A stretch of 64,000 nt of DNA from Bradyrhizobium sp. LTSP885 (GTDB lineage Bacteria; Pseudomonadota; Alphaproteobacteria; Rhizobiales; Xanthobacteraceae): NCBI RefSeq assembly GCF_000938305.1, contig NZ_JYMT01000015.1, positions 100,339 to 164,338 of the forward strand. The letters run 5' to 3'. Numbering within the stretch: position 1 is the first letter of the stretch; each line of letters opens with the position of its first letter. This document shows, in pieces, positions 26,911 through 36,349 of the stretch. The notes under the pieces were generated by a model. That model ran no database searches, was not told where the DNA came from, and saw nothing but the letters and a program-made list of their open reading frames with translations. The position numbers and the translations under genes are program-made.

Positions 26911-28098
26911 TCACGCAGCGTTTCCGGTTGAAGAGCATTTTTGTTGTTCGAGCTCGGCACGGACATCGTCGGTATCGGCACCAAGCGCCGGCACTTTCAG
27001 GCCCTCACCGATATTGCAGCCGTTCCACTCGACCGGCAGTGCCGGCACGCGGAACGGCTTGCCGTCGGCGTTGACATTGTTGACGAGGCCGCCCGGGCGC
27101 AACACATGCGGGTCCTGCAGCAGATCCTCGGGCCGGTTGATCGGCGAGAAGCAGATGTTGAGCGCGTCAAGCCTGGCCGACAGCTCCGCCACATTCCAGC
27201 GTTTGATCACCTCGGCCACGCGGGGGATGATCCGATCGCGCGCCATAATGCGGTCCGTGGTGGTGCGCAACGTGGGATCCTCGGCAAATTCCTGCAAGCC
27301 GAATTCGCGGCAAAAACTCTGCCAATGACCTTCGGTGACGACGCCGATGAAGATGCGATCGCCGCCGGCGGCGTTGAAAATATCGTAGATCGGCCAGGCA
27401 TGCTCGCGCTCAGGCATCGAGCGCGGCTTGCGACCGGTCATCTCGTACTCGACCATGTGCTGGGCGACCAGGAACAGGCAGTTCTCGAACAGCCCGATAC
27501 GAATATCGGCGCCGCCCCTGTTGCCGCCGCGCTTCTGATAGAGCGCGGCCAGGATCGCGATGGCGCCGAACATGCCGCCCATAATGTCGTTGGCGGAGGA
27601 GCCGACGCGCTGCGGCTTGTCGCGCGTGCCGGTCATCGCCGCGAGCCCCGACATCATCTGCACGACCTCGTCGAGCGCCGGGCGGTGGTCGTAGGGGCCG
27701 GACAGAAAGCCCTTGTGGCCGGCGACGATCAAATCCGGATATGTCTTGCGCAGCTCCTCGACACCGAGTCCCTGCTTCTCGAGCTGGCCGTCGCGAAAAT
27801 TCTCCAGGAACACATCGGCGCTGGCGAGCAGCCGGTGCATCGTCTCGCGGTCTTCAGGTTTCGCGAGATCGAGCACGACGCTGCGCTTGCCGCGGTTGAA
27901 CAGCGGGAAGAACGAGACACCCATGCCGCCGAGCGAGCGGGTCTTGTCGCCGGCCGGGGGCTCGACCTTGATCACCTCGGCGCCCAGTTGCGCCAGGACC
28001 ATGCCGCAGGTCGGACCCATCACCATGTGGGTCATCTCCACGACCCTCACGCCTTCCAGCGGCAACCCGCTCCCGGTCATCGGCTTCTCCGTGCTCAC
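26911..28098 (-). CDS. CaiB/BaiF family (class III) CoA transferase
   Basis: A 395-residue class III CoA transferase. The N-terminal LEGVRVVEMTHMVMGPTCGM, LGAEVIKVEPPAGDKTRSLG, the NRGKRSVVLDL segment and ADVFLENFRDG are family signatures; the catalytic aspartate is probably in SSANDIMGGMFG. It transfers CoA from a donor acyl-CoA, commonly succinyl-CoA, to a carboxylic acid. It is the first gene of a two-gene operon with the HMG-CoA-lyase-like gene. It is divergent from a LysR regulator only 87 bases away, which probably controls it. Confidence 0.88.
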   Translation of the reverse strand: MSTEKPMTGSGLPLEGVRVVEMTHMVMGPTCGMVLAQLGAEVIKVEPPAGDKTRSLGGMGVSFFPLFNRGKRSVVLDLAKPEDRETMHRLLASADVFLENFRDGQLEKQGLGVEELRKTYPDLIVAGHKGFLSGPYDHRPALDEVVQMMSGLAAMTGTRDKPQRVGSSANDIMGGMFGAIAILAALYQKRGGNRGGADIRIGLFENCLFLVAQHMVEYEMTGRKPRSMPEREHAWPIYDIFNAAGGDRIFIGVVTEGHWQSFCREFGLQEFAEDPTLRTTTDRIMARDRIIPRVAEVIKRWNVAELSARLDALNICFSPINRPEDLLQDPHVLRPGGLVNNVNADGKPFRVPALPVEWNGCNIGEGLKVPALGADTDDVRAELEQQKCSSTGNAA

Positions 28099-28164
28099 TC
28101 TTCCCTGAGATTAGGCTTCCGCACGCTATCTGAAAAATATAATCTGTCGAATAGTGCATTCGCG

Positions 28165-28174
28165 GTTCTAGAAC
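28165..28174. promoter_or_regulatory. Palindrome in the LysR/CoA-transferase intergenic region
   Basis: A perfect palindrome GTTCTAGAAC lies 11 bases before the LysR start codon, within the 87-base gap between divergent genes. It is a candidate regulator-binding half-site; no clear T-N11-A LysR box was pinned down by eye. Confidence 0.35.
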
Positions 28175-28185
28175 GCTTTGGTCCC

Positions 28186-29112
28186 ATGGATTCGCGCCAG
28201 CTTCGCTATTTCATCGCGGTTTACGAGCAGCGCAACCTGTCGCGGGCGGCGGATCAGGTCAATGTCGCGCAATCGGCGCTGAGCCACCATATCGCGAACC
28301 TCGAGGCTGAATTCGCCACGCCGCTGTTCGAGCGCAAGCCGCGCGGCATGGAACCGACCGCGGCCGGGGAACGGCTCTATGAGCATGCCCGCATCATCCT
28401 GCGCGCGATGGCCGCGGCCGAACGCGAGATCAAGGAAGGTGGCGGCGCGATTGCCGGCGACATCTCGATCGGCATGGCCAATTCCGGGATGAAGGCGATC
28501 GGCGTGCCGCTGATGCGGACCGTGCTGACGAAATATCCGAACCTGAAGCTGTCGCTGACCGAGAGTCTCTCGGGTGCGACGCTGCTGCATCTGATGAGTT
28601 CGGAGGTCGACCTCGCGCTGGTCTACAACCCGCCGTCGGAGAAGGACCTGATCGCCGAGCCCGTGCTGGAAGAGCAGATGTTCTGTGTCGGCACCGAGAC
28701 GCTGATCGGCAAGACCAAGGCGCCGATCCGCCTGGAGGAGGTGGCTCGGCTGCCGCTGATCCTGCTGCGGCAAGGGTTGTCGGCCCGCGCGCTGCTCGAC
28801 GACCCCGTGCCGCTGAAGCGGCTGGAGGCCAACGCCATCATGCATCTCAATTCGACCAGCGGCATGATCGGCGCGCTCACTGCTAGCTTGGGCTGCACGA
28901 TCGCAACCACTCATTTCGTGAGCGAGCCATTGAAGGCCGGGAAACTGGTGGCGCGCGAGGTGATCGACCCGCAGCTGACCCGCACGCTCTATCTGTGCCG
29001 GCTGCGCAACCGCCCGATGACCTATGCGATGGAGGAAATGTGCCGGCTGATCCGCGCCCTGATCGCCGAACAGGTCGGCCGCGGCGCCTGGGAGGCGACT
29101 CTCCTCATCTGA
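28186..29112 (+). CDS. LysR-type transcriptional regulator
   Basis: A 308-residue LTTR. The winged-helix domain MDSRQLRYFIAVYEQRNLSR and AAQSALSHHIANLEAEF occupies residues 1-60, followed by the linker helix and a periplasmic-binding-like effector domain starting near residue 90. The codon choice ATG at 28186 is fixed by this N-terminus. The open frame extends far upstream but only across the antisense CoA-transferase gene. Its position divergent to CaiB-HMGL and upstream of an MFS carrier suggests it controls uptake and breakdown of one acid. Confidence 0.9.
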   Translation: MDSRQLRYFIAVYEQRNLSRAADQVNVAQSALSHHIANLEAEFATPLFERKPRGMEPTAAGERLYEHARIILRAMAAAEREIKEGGGAIAGDISIGMANSGMKAIGVPLMRTVLTKYPNLKLSLTESLSGATLLHLMSSEVDLALVYNPPSEKDLIAEPVLEEQMFCVGTETLIGKTKAPIRLEEVARLPLILLRQGLSARALLDDPVPLKRLEANAIMHLNSTSGMIGALTASLGCTIATTHFVSEPLKAGKLVAREVIDPQLTRTLYLCRLRNRPMTYAMEEMCRLIRALIAEQVGRGAWEATLLI

Positions 29113-29240
29113 GTTCGAAAATATCGAACGATTGCTTCGATATGTTCGTCTGGATTTCTGGCTCCCGGTTGCCAAACATGGTCCGATTGGACCGCCTTCG
29201 GAAAGAAAGGCGGCCATTGGGCGATTCGGGGAGGATCATG

Positions 29241-30653
29241 ATGAGCGCCGTCGAACTCGGCTCGGTTGCCGACCTTGCCAGCACCACAAGCGAGCCCGAC
29301 GAGATTTCGCGGCGGCTCGAGGCATTGCCGGCCTCGCCCCATGTCTGGCGGCTGGTGATCCTGCTCTCGCTCGGTGGCTCCTTCGAGATGTATGACCTCT
29401 TCTTCACCGGCTATATCGCGCCTGGGCTCAGCCGCAGCGGGCTGATGACCGCGACGACCCAGGCGTTCTTCGGCTTCTCCGGCATCGGCGCCTTCGTCGC
29501 CGCGACCTTCGCCGGCCTGTTCGTCGGCACCTTCTTCCTCGGCTTCCTCGCCGACCGGTTCGGGCGACGGGCCATCTTCACCTTCGCGCTGCTCGGCTAC
29601 AGCGCGGCATCGGTGGTGATGGCGTTTCAGACGACGTCAGAGGGGTTGCTGCTGTGGCGATTCATCGCTGGTATCGGCATCGGTGTCGAGATCATCACCA
29701 TCGATGCCTACATCACCGAACTGGTGCCGAGCTGGATGCGCGGCCGGGCCTTTGCGATCAACCAGTCCGTGATGTTCATATCGATCCCGATCGTGGCGTT
29801 CCTGTCATGGTGGCTGGTGCCGCTGCAACCTTACGGTCTCGATGGCTGGCGCTGGGTGGTGTTGATAGGTGCCGCCGGCAGCATGGTGATCTGGGTGTTG
29901 CGGCTATTTGTTCCGGAAAGCCCGCTCTGGCTGGCACGCCACGGCCGGACCGAACAAGCCCTGAAAATCCTGGCGTCGCTTGAAGCCTCCGCGGGCGTCG
30001 GCAACACGCAGCTAGGTGCAATCGCCAACAGAGGGCCGGCACGCACGCCGACCAAGGTTGGTTTCGCCGAGTTATTCCGGCCGCCTTATCTTTCGCTCGT
30101 CGTGATGTTCATGGTGTTCAATTTCTGCCAGGCGTTCGGCTTCTATGGCTTTGCCAATTGGGTGCCGACGCTGCTGGTCGAAAAGGGCATCACGGTCACC
30201 AAGAGCCTGGAATATTCCTTCATCGTCGCATTCGCCTATCCGATCGCGCCCTTGCTGGCGTCAAGCTTCGCCGATCGGCTCGAACGCAAATGGATCATCT
30301 GCGGGGCGTGCGTGGCGATCATCGCGTTCGGTGCAGCCTTCTCGCAATTCACCGCACCTGCCCTGCTGATCCTGAGCGGCGTTCTGCTGACAGCGGCGAA
30401 CACGACGATGTCGTATGCCTATCACGCCTATCAGACCGAGGTGTTTCCGACCGCAATTCGCGCCCGCGCCTCGGGCCTCGTCTATTCGATGAGCAGGATC
30501 AGCGCGATGTTCTCAGGCTTCATCGTCGCTTACATGCTGCGCATCGGCGGCGTCGGCGGCGTGTTCGGCCTGATCACCTCGGCCATGATCCTCGTGATCA
30601 TCGTCGTGGCGACGTTCGGCCCGAATGTGCGCGGCAAGCCGCTCGACGTGTGA
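29241..30653 (+). CDS. MFS metabolite/H+ symporter
   Basis: A 470-residue twelve-helix MFS transporter. FLADRFGRRAIFTFALLG is motif A between helices 2 and 3, RFIAGIGIGVEIITIDAYI is in helix 4-5, and VPESPLWLARHGR follows helix 6 as in sugar-porter and metabolite:H+ symporter families. It likely imports an organic acid. Among ATG 29238 and 29241, the second has better spacing from GGAGG. It lies about 130 bases after the LysR gene on the same strand and is the probable uptake partner of the CoA-transferase/lyase module. Confidence 0.85.
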   Translation: MSAVELGSVADLASTTSEPDEISRRLEALPASPHVWRLVILLSLGGSFEMYDLFFTGYIAPGLSRSGLMTATTQAFFGFSGIGAFVAATFAGLFVGTFFLGFLADRFGRRAIFTFALLGYSAASVVMAFQTTSEGLLLWRFIAGIGIGVEIITIDAYITELVPSWMRGRAFAINQSVMFISIPIVAFLSWWLVPLQPYGLDGWRWVVLIGAAGSMVIWVLRLFVPESPLWLARHGRTEQALKILASLEASAGVGNTQLGAIANRGPARTPTKVGFAELFRPPYLSLVVMFMVFNFCQAFGFYGFANWVPTLLVEKGITVTKSLEYSFIVAFAYPIAPLLASSFADRLERKWIICGACVAIIAFGAAFSQFTAPALLILSGVLLTAANTTMSYAYHAYQTEVFPTAIRARASGLVYSMSRISAMFSGFIVAYMLRIGGVGGVFGLITSAMILVIIVVATFGPNVRGKPLDV

Positions 30654-30732
30654 TCGCGACACAAACGGCACTTGCCGAAGCCATATTGGGTGTCTACCTC
30701 TCGCCGGGAACTTTTACAGAGGTCGACCCATC

Positions 30733-31485
30733 ATGCTGAACGCCGCCGTCAAGGCGATTTCGCAAATCCTGTCGCCGCCGATGCGCTCGATCCTGTGGCG
30801 CTCCATCGGGCTTGCGCTCGTGCTGATCACCGTGCTGGCAATCGGATTGCAGCGGCTGCTGAGCTGGTTTGCCGAGTACGGCGAGGTTTGGGCCGAGGCC
30901 ATGCTCGGCCCCAACTTCCATACCACGCTAAATGTCGTGTCCTGGATCGTCTCGATCGCCGCGGGCCTTGGCGTCGTGCTCGGCGCCGTCTTCCTGATGC
31001 CCGCAATCACCTCGCTGGTGGCGAGCCTGTTTGTCGACGACGTCGCCGACCATGTCGAGCGCGAGCACTATCCGGCCGAGCAGCCCGGTGTGGCGCTGCC
31101 ATTGGCGATCGCAATGACTGAAGGCGTCAGGACGGCGTTGCTGACCATCCTCGTCTATCTGGTGGCACTCCCATTCGTACTGTTCGCCGGCGCCGGCTTC
31201 ATCGTCTTCTTCATCGCAACCGCTTGGCTGTTGGGGCGGGAATATTTCGAGCTCGCGGCGATGCGCTTCCGTTCGCCTGAGGATGCCAAGGCGATGCGCA
31301 AGGACAACGCCGCGACCGTGTTCACCGCTGGCCTGTTCATTGCAGCCTTCGTCTCGATCCCGATCGTCAATTTGGCGACCCCGCTGTTCGGCATGGCCTT
31401 CATGGTCCACATGCACAAGCGGCTGTCCGGACCGCGGCCGGAGCTGTTGGAGCCAGCGCGGCGGAGTGATGTCTCGGTCGTCTAG
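30733..31485 (+). CDS. EI24-domain (CysZ-like) membrane protein
   Basis: A 250-residue membrane protein with about four to five hydrophobic segments (for example SIGLALVLITVLAIGLQRLL, VVSWIVSIAAGLGVVLGAVF and LLTILVYLVALPFVLFAGAG) and the LVASLFVDDVADHVEREHYP segment of the EI24/CysZ family. CysZ is a sulfate channel in E. coli, but the alphaproteobacterial members are mostly unassigned. The gene converges with the DHA2 transporter gene, and the two stop codons overlap in a CTAG palindrome at 31482-31485. Confidence 0.8.
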   Translation: MLNAAVKAISQILSPPMRSILWRSIGLALVLITVLAIGLQRLLSWFAEYGEVWAEAMLGPNFHTTLNVVSWIVSIAAGLGVVLGAVFLMPAITSLVASLFVDDVADHVEREHYPAEQPGVALPLAIAMTEGVRTALLTILVYLVALPFVLFAGAGFIVFFIATAWLLGREYFELAAMRFRSPEDAKAMRKDNAATVFTAGLFIAAFVSIPIVNLATPLFGMAFMVHMHKRLSGPRPELLEPARRSDVSVV

Positions 31486-33041
31486 GCCGTCTCTGGCGGC
31501 ATCGAAGCCGCCCGATCGTGCGCGAACGGCACCAGCAGCAATCCAACGATCGCCACGCAGGCGAGCATCGCCCATGCCTCGTTGACGGTAAGCGCCAGCG
31601 ACGCCCTCTCAACCAGCGGACGGACAAATGCCACGGCGGCTTCGGTGGGTGGTCCGAGCGGGCGGTCGATGAGCATCTTCGGATCGAGCCCGATAGCCTG
31701 CGCCGCGGTGATATCTCCTGCCAGCAGCCGGACGCGAAAATCTTCCGCGTAAACCGGGCTTCGGCCGTAGAGTATCGTATCGATCAGGGCGATCCCGATC
31801 GCTCCCCCCAGATTGCGCGCCAGATTGAACAATCCGCTGGCGTCAGCGACCTCGGCTTCCGGCAACGCGCCCAGCGCAATTCGCGTCGGCGGCAGCAAGC
31901 AGAACATGATCGCGACCCCGCGTATGAGCTGCGGCCAGAACATCTCGTCGAAATCAGTGGTCCGCGGCTGAAAGGCGCTCAGGCTCAAGCCGAGCGCGAA
32001 CAGGCCAAAGCCGATGCCGGTCAACAGACGCGCGCCGATGCGGCCTTCGAGGAACGCGGCAAGTGGCGCCGCGACGAGTTGCGCAATCCCCGTTACCAGC
32101 ATGATGGCGCCGATCTCAAAGGCATCGCGCCGCCGGACGAAGCCGAGAAAGACCGGCATCAGATAGACCGAGCCATAGAGGCCGACACCAAGGCAAAGGC
32201 TCAGGGCGCAGCCGATTGCGAACGAACGCCGCGTGAACGTCGACAACCGTGCGATCGGATGCGCTGCACGCAACGTGCGCCGGATCAGGACCGCCATCCC
32301 GACAATGCTTCCCGTCAGCAGGCTCACGCAAAGCAGCGAGGCCCAGCCAAGCTGCGGTGCTTCCTTGAGCCCGATCTCGAAACTTGCGAGCGCCGTCGCA
32401 AGCAGGACAAGCGACCACCTGTCCAGCTTCGACAATTCGTGGAGATCTCCGGCCGCACGCGGAAGCAGAAATGGAGCCACGGAGGCCGCGATGATCCCCG
32501 GAACGACGTTTATCAGGAACAACCACGGCCACGACCAGGTCTGCGTGATCCAGCCGCCAACGACAGGTCCGACGGTTGGGGCAAGCACCGCAACGACGCC
32601 GCCGATTGTGGTGGCCACCGCGTGGAGACGCGGCGGAAACAGCGTGAACACCGCGGAGAACACTGCCGGGATCAAGACACCGCCGGAGAATCCCTGCAAC
32701 ACACGAAATATCAGCAGCAAGGCAAGGCTGCCACTGAAGGCACAGCCGATCGACGCGACGGTGAACAGGCCCACGGCCGTCACGAACAGCCAACGCAGCG
32801 ACAGCGCGCGCGTGAACAGCCCGGTCAGCGGGATCGCGATCACCTCCGCAATCAAATAGGCGGTCTGGATCCAGCTCATCGCCGCTGGCGAGATCGCGAG
32901 CGCGCGCTGGATCGTCGGCAGCGAGGTCGCGACGACCTGGATATCCAGGATGGCCATGAACATGCCGAGGCACATCAGGAGGAATCCGGCCCACGTCGCG
33001 ACGGATGGGCTGTCGGCTCGATGCTCGGCCCGCTCGCTCAT
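31482..33041 (-). CDS. DHA2-family (EmrB/QacA-type) efflux pump
   Basis: A 519-residue transporter with about fourteen helices. FMAILDIQVVATSLPTIQ is the DHA2 helix-1 motif, and FRVLQGFSGGVLIPAVFSAV and APTVGPVVGGWI are the helix 4/5 motifs C. It is proton-driven and exports lipophilic compounds. Its ATG overlaps the ICMT stop in an ATGA arrangement, so it is translated with the polyketide synthase and methyltransferase genes. The natural inference is that it exports their product. Confidence 0.88.
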   Translation of the reverse strand: MSERAEHRADSPSVATWAGFLLMCLGMFMAILDIQVVATSLPTIQRALAISPAAMSWIQTAYLIAEVIAIPLTGLFTRALSLRWLFVTAVGLFTVASIGCAFSGSLALLLIFRVLQGFSGGVLIPAVFSAVFTLFPPRLHAVATTIGGVVAVLAPTVGPVVGGWITQTWSWPWLFLINVVPGIIAASVAPFLLPRAAGDLHELSKLDRWSLVLLATALASFEIGLKEAPQLGWASLLCVSLLTGSIVGMAVLIRRTLRAAHPIARLSTFTRRSFAIGCALSLCLGVGLYGSVYLMPVFLGFVRRRDAFEIGAIMLVTGIAQLVAAPLAAFLEGRIGARLLTGIGFGLFALGLSLSAFQPRTTDFDEMFWPQLIRGVAIMFCLLPPTRIALGALPEAEVADASGLFNLARNLGGAIGIALIDTILYGRSPVYAEDFRVRLLAGDITAAQAIGLDPKMLIDRPLGPPTEAAVAFVRPLVERASLALTVNEAWAMLACVAIVGLLLVPFAHDRAASMPPETA

Positions 33042-33550
33042 GGCGTACCGGTGCGCGGCTGGCCGGGACCGGAAAGCGCACGCGTCTCGGCGCTGATCCG
33101 GACCGAGAGCACCGCGAGATTGAGGATCGTGAAGATGAGCGCCAGCCGCGGCAGATGCAGCGCGAGCGGAAGCAGCGCGATCTCTGCGACGACGACGGCA
33201 TAGTTCGGATGCGAGAAGTACCGGTAAGGCCCCGATGCGACCAGCGGCTCGCCTGGCAGCACGATGATCCGCGTGGTCCATCGCCGCCCGAGTGTGGCGA
33301 GGATCCATAGCCGCAAGCCCTGCAGCGCCAGGTAGATCGCGAGCGCCGCCAGGTTGACGTCCTGGTCGCGACCCCATACCCACAGAGTGACCAGCCAGGC
33401 AGCGTGAACCGACACGACGAGCGGGTAGTGGTTTACGCCGACTTCGATGGCGCCGCGCGCCAGAAGCCGCTCCGTATTGTGCCGTGACAGCACGAGCTCG
33501 CCCAGACGCTGCAGCGTGACCAGCGCGAGAATGATCGACGCCAGGCTCAC
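33038..33550 (-). CDS. ICMT-family membrane methyltransferase
   Basis: A 170-residue integral membrane protein of the isoprenylcysteine carboxyl methyltransferase superfamily. The conserved core VASGPYRYFSHPNYAVVVAE, preceded by RWTTRIIVLPGEPLV, binds S-adenosylmethionine, and the helices lie around residues 1-20, 40-90 and 130-160. Bacterial members next to type III polyketide synthases (BpsB in Bacillus, SrsB in Streptomyces) methylate alkylpyrones or alkylresorcinols. The GTG at 33550 overlaps the synthase stop in a GTGA arrangement, so the two are coupled. Frame upstream of 33550 is antisense-like filler within the synthase. Confidence 0.85.
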   Translation of the reverse strand: MSLASIILALVTLQRLGELVLSRHNTERLLARGAIEVGVNHYPLVVSVHAAWLVTLWVWGRDQDVNLAALAIYLALQGLRLWILATLGRRWTTRIIVLPGEPLVASGPYRYFSHPNYAVVVAEIALLPLALHLPRLALIFTILNLAVLSVRISAETRALSGPGQPRTGTP

Positions 33551-34599
33551 GCCGCGTGCCGTAGCGCGACGCAGCTCAACGTGAAGCCGGGTCCGAGTGC
33601 CGTCAACAATGAGCGTGGTGGCAGGCCCTTCGCGCGCGCCCGTTCGAGGACGAAGAGAACGGTCGGGGCCGACATGTTGCCGCAATCGGCAATGATGTCG
33701 CGCTCGTGATCGAGCGTGCCCTGATCGAGCGCCAGCGCCCGCTCCAGCGCCACGATGACCTTCGTGCCGCCAGGGTGGCAAAGGAAGCGGTCGATATCGT
33801 CGACCGAAAGCTCCATCCGCGCGAGGATTTCGGCGACCGCCGGCCCTAGATGCTGGCGGACAAAGTCGGGAATCGTCCGCTGAAAGACCACGCCGAATCC
33901 TTCCGGATCGACCGTCCACCCCATGACGTCGACCGTATCGGGCCAAAGCTTTTCGCCGGACGTCTCGATCCGCGTCGTCCCGCCGTCGCCGGCGCGCAGC
34001 ACGATCGCCGCGGCACCATCGCCGAACAGGCTGGCGGCGACGATGTTCGCCTTGGTGAGCTCATCATGCCGGACTGCGAGCGTGCAGAGCTCGAGCGCGA
34101 CCAGCAACACATTGGCGCCAGGCCGCGCTTCCGCGAGCCGCGATGCGATCGACAAGCCCGAAACACCGCCAGCGCATCCGAGACCGAACACCGGCACACG
34201 TGACACGTCGGACCGCAGGCCGAGCTTGCCGGCCACGCGCGCCTCCAAGGTCGGCGTCGCAATCCCTGTCGAGCACACCGTGACCACGACATCGATGTCG
34301 CCGCCGGTGAGGTCGGCCTGGGCGATCGCCTTGCGCGCGACGTCGACGAACAGTGATTCCGCGCCTTCCAGGAAAGCCTGCGTCCGCTCGGGCCAGCCGC
34401 GCCGCTCAAGATACCATTCGATCGGCTTCACGCCGTAGCGATGCTGGATGCCGGTATTGGCGAAGAGGCTTGAGAGGGTTTCGAATTCCGGATAGCGGTC
34501 GGCCAGCAGGCCGCGCGCCGCCTGCAGGATCTGCCCTTGATGGAATAGATGCGGCGGAACCGCGGTTGCCACGGAAACAAGGGCGGCCGTCTGCTTCAT
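33547..34599 (-). CDS. Type III polyketide synthase (chalcone synthase family)
   Basis: A 350-residue iterative condensing enzyme. The catalytic triad is visible: Cys142 in PVFGLGCAGG, His275 in RFLCHPGG and Asn308 in ADCGNMSAPTV. The terminal GPGFTLSCVALRHAA resembles bacterial alkylresorcinol/alkylpyrone synthases. It extends an acyl-CoA starter with malonyl-CoA units to a resorcinol, phloroglucinol or pyrone; starter choice cannot be read. ATG at 34599 (MKQTAALVSVATAVPPH) fits family length. Its stop overlaps the methyltransferase start. It follows the HlyD-DHA2 pump genes by 109 bases on the same strand. Confidence 0.92.
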   Translation of the reverse strand: MKQTAALVSVATAVPPHLFHQGQILQAARGLLADRYPEFETLSSLFANTGIQHRYGVKPIEWYLERRGWPERTQAFLEGAESLFVDVARKAIAQADLTGGDIDVVVTVCSTGIATPTLEARVAGKLGLRSDVSRVPVFGLGCAGGVSGLSIASRLAEARPGANVLLVALELCTLAVRHDELTKANIVAASLFGDGAAAIVLRAGDGGTTRIETSGEKLWPDTVDVMGWTVDPEGFGVVFQRTIPDFVRQHLGPAVAEILARMELSVDDIDRFLCHPGGTKVIVALERALALDQGTLDHERDIIADCGNMSAPTVLFVLERARAKGLPPRSLLTALGPGFTLSCVALRHAA

Positions 34600-34708
34600 G
34601 ATGCTTGTCCTGGATTGGTCCCCGCTACGTGAAACCACCGGGCAAGCCGAATATTTCAGGAGTTGCCAACATCGGGCCCGAGCCCGCATTCAACATAAAT
34701 TGAATGCT

Positions 34709-36349
34709 TCAACTGCGAGCCGCAGCGATCTTTACGCCGCATTTGCGCAGCGCGTTCTTCGCAAAACCAAACGGCGCCGGCGTAAACGGACCCGGCGGTG
34801 CGCGCGCGATCAGCGCAACCACGAAGAGGGCCGTCATCGCCAGCCAGAAGCACAGCCAGAACCCGTCGATATAGGCCAGCACATTCGCCTCGCGCTGCAC
34901 CAGCGCAGCAAGCGTGCCGACGGCCCTCCCCATGGCGGCCCCGGCGCCATGACCGGAAAAGCCCTCCGCCAACTCTTGCAGCAAGCGCCTGACGTCGACA
35001 TCGCCGCTCTGGACATGCTGTCCGAGATAGTTCGAGTGAATCTGCTCGCGGACCCGCAGCCACGTGCCCATCAGTGCGACGCCGATCTCGGCACCGCCGA
35101 GCCGCATGATCTGGATGTAGGCCGCGAACGAGGTGGCGCGCGACGGATCGGAGTTGGACAATGCGAGGATGATGATCGACAGCAACGTGAACGCCTGCCC
35201 AACCGACTGCAGCAGCACGATGCCGATGAAATCCTCCCGCGCCCAGACGTGGGTCAACTGCGTGCCCCAGAGATTGGCGGCGGCAAACGCCGAGAATCCA
35301 AGCACGAGGACGGTGCGTGCATCGAAGTGCCGGAGCAGATAGATCGAGATCGGCACCAGCACGAACATCGGCAGTGCGCCATAGATTAACAGTAACGCGC
35401 CCGACTGCTCCGGCCGCAGCGCCGGGATGGCGCCGAGGAAATTCGGCACCAGCGACGAGTTGGAAAGGCTGGTCAGCGTGTACAGCAGGATCGCGACCAG
35501 CGAGAGCCCGATATTGCGCGAGAACAAGATGTTGAAATGCGCCCATGGGCGGTCCACCAGGGTCTCATTGATCATGAAGCAGACGATCAACACGCCGCCG
35601 CTGATCAGGAGCGCCGTCACCGTGCCCGATCCCAGCCAATCCAGCCGATTGCCCTGATCGAGACCGGCATAGACCATCGACAGGCCCGCACCGAGCAGCA
35701 GCATGCCGCCCCAATCGGCATGGCGCACCAGGTCGCGATTGACCGGATCATTGGGGGTGCCGAGATACACCATCAGGCCCATCAGCGGCGCAACGATCAC
35801 GCTCTGCCAGTAGATCCACTGCCAGCCGAGATGCTCGACATAGAAGCCGACCAGCGAGCTCGACGTATCCAACGCGAATCCGACACGGATCGAATACAGC
35901 GAAATCCCCAGCAGCCACCAGCGGATCGGCAGGTTGCGGAGAATGATCATCAACGACGCCGGCACGAAGGTGCCGAGCAGCATGCCGTGGACGATGCTCA
36001 GCGCGATCAGCGTCGTGAAATCGTGGACGAACGGAATGATCAGCGAGATCACCGCATAGACGAGGCTCGGGATCCCAAGCACGCGCCGCAGCCCGAACGC
36101 GGTGGCGAGCCAGGCCACCGCGGGCGCGACCAGGATCTGCGAGCCGATGCCGGCAGTCGAGAGCCAGGCGCCCTCGTCGAACGAGAGCAAGAACGCGCCG
36201 CGCAGATCGGGCAGGCCGACCGAGGTCAGGCGGCTGTCGAAATTCGTGAGAAATGATCCGAGCAGAACCGCAACGACGGCAAATATCGGCTGCGGCGCGA
36301 CGCCGCCGCGCGAGATCGGGCCGCGATCGCGATCGTCACTTTCCGCCAT
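34709..36349 (-). CDS. DHA2-family MFS efflux pump (EmrB-like)
   Basis: A 546-residue fourteen-helix transporter with VAVLLGSFLTNFDSRLTSVG as helix 1. It starts 14 bases inside the HlyD gene, so the pair is an EmrA/EmrB-type inner-membrane pump plus adaptor. EmrB-like pumps with an HlyD partner move substrate from the cytoplasm or inner leaflet to an outer-membrane channel of the TolC type; no such channel gene is visible nearby. It precedes the polyketide synthase gene by 109 bases. The TM14 region ends before a basic C-terminal tail. Confidence 0.88.
   Translation of the reverse strand: MAESDDRDRGPISRGGVAPQPIFAVVAVLLGSFLTNFDSRLTSVGLPDLRGAFLLSFDEGAWLSTAGIGSQILVAPAVAWLATAFGLRRVLGIPSLVYAVISLIIPFVHDFTTLIALSIVHGMLLGTFVPASLMIILRNLPIRWWLLGISLYSIRVGFALDTSSSLVGFYVEHLGWQWIYWQSVIVAPLMGLMVYLGTPNDPVNRDLVRHADWGGMLLLGAGLSMVYAGLDQGNRLDWLGSGTVTALLISGGVLIVCFMINETLVDRPWAHFNILFSRNIGLSLVAILLYTLTSLSNSSLVPNFLGAIPALRPEQSGALLLIYGALPMFVLVPISIYLLRHFDARTVLVLGFSAFAAANLWGTQLTHVWAREDFIGIVLLQSVGQAFTLLSIIILALSNSDPSRATSFAAYIQIMRLGGAEIGVALMGTWLRVREQIHSNYLGQHVQSGDVDVRRLLQELAEGFSGHGAGAAMGRAVGTLAALVQREANVLAYIDGFWLCFWLAMTALFVVALIARAPPGPFTPAPFGFAKNALRKCGVKIAAARS

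Noticed and set aside
26941..28185. Upstream extension of the LysR frame
   Set aside because: It lies wholly antisense to the CoA-transferase gene, and the LysR domain starts precisely at ATG 28186.
31518..33203. Plus-strand open frame of 561 codons over the DHA2 gene
   Set aside because: Composition is dominated by Arg, Gln, Asp and Pro, as expected for the reverse strand of a membrane-protein gene; no ribosome-binding site or domain.
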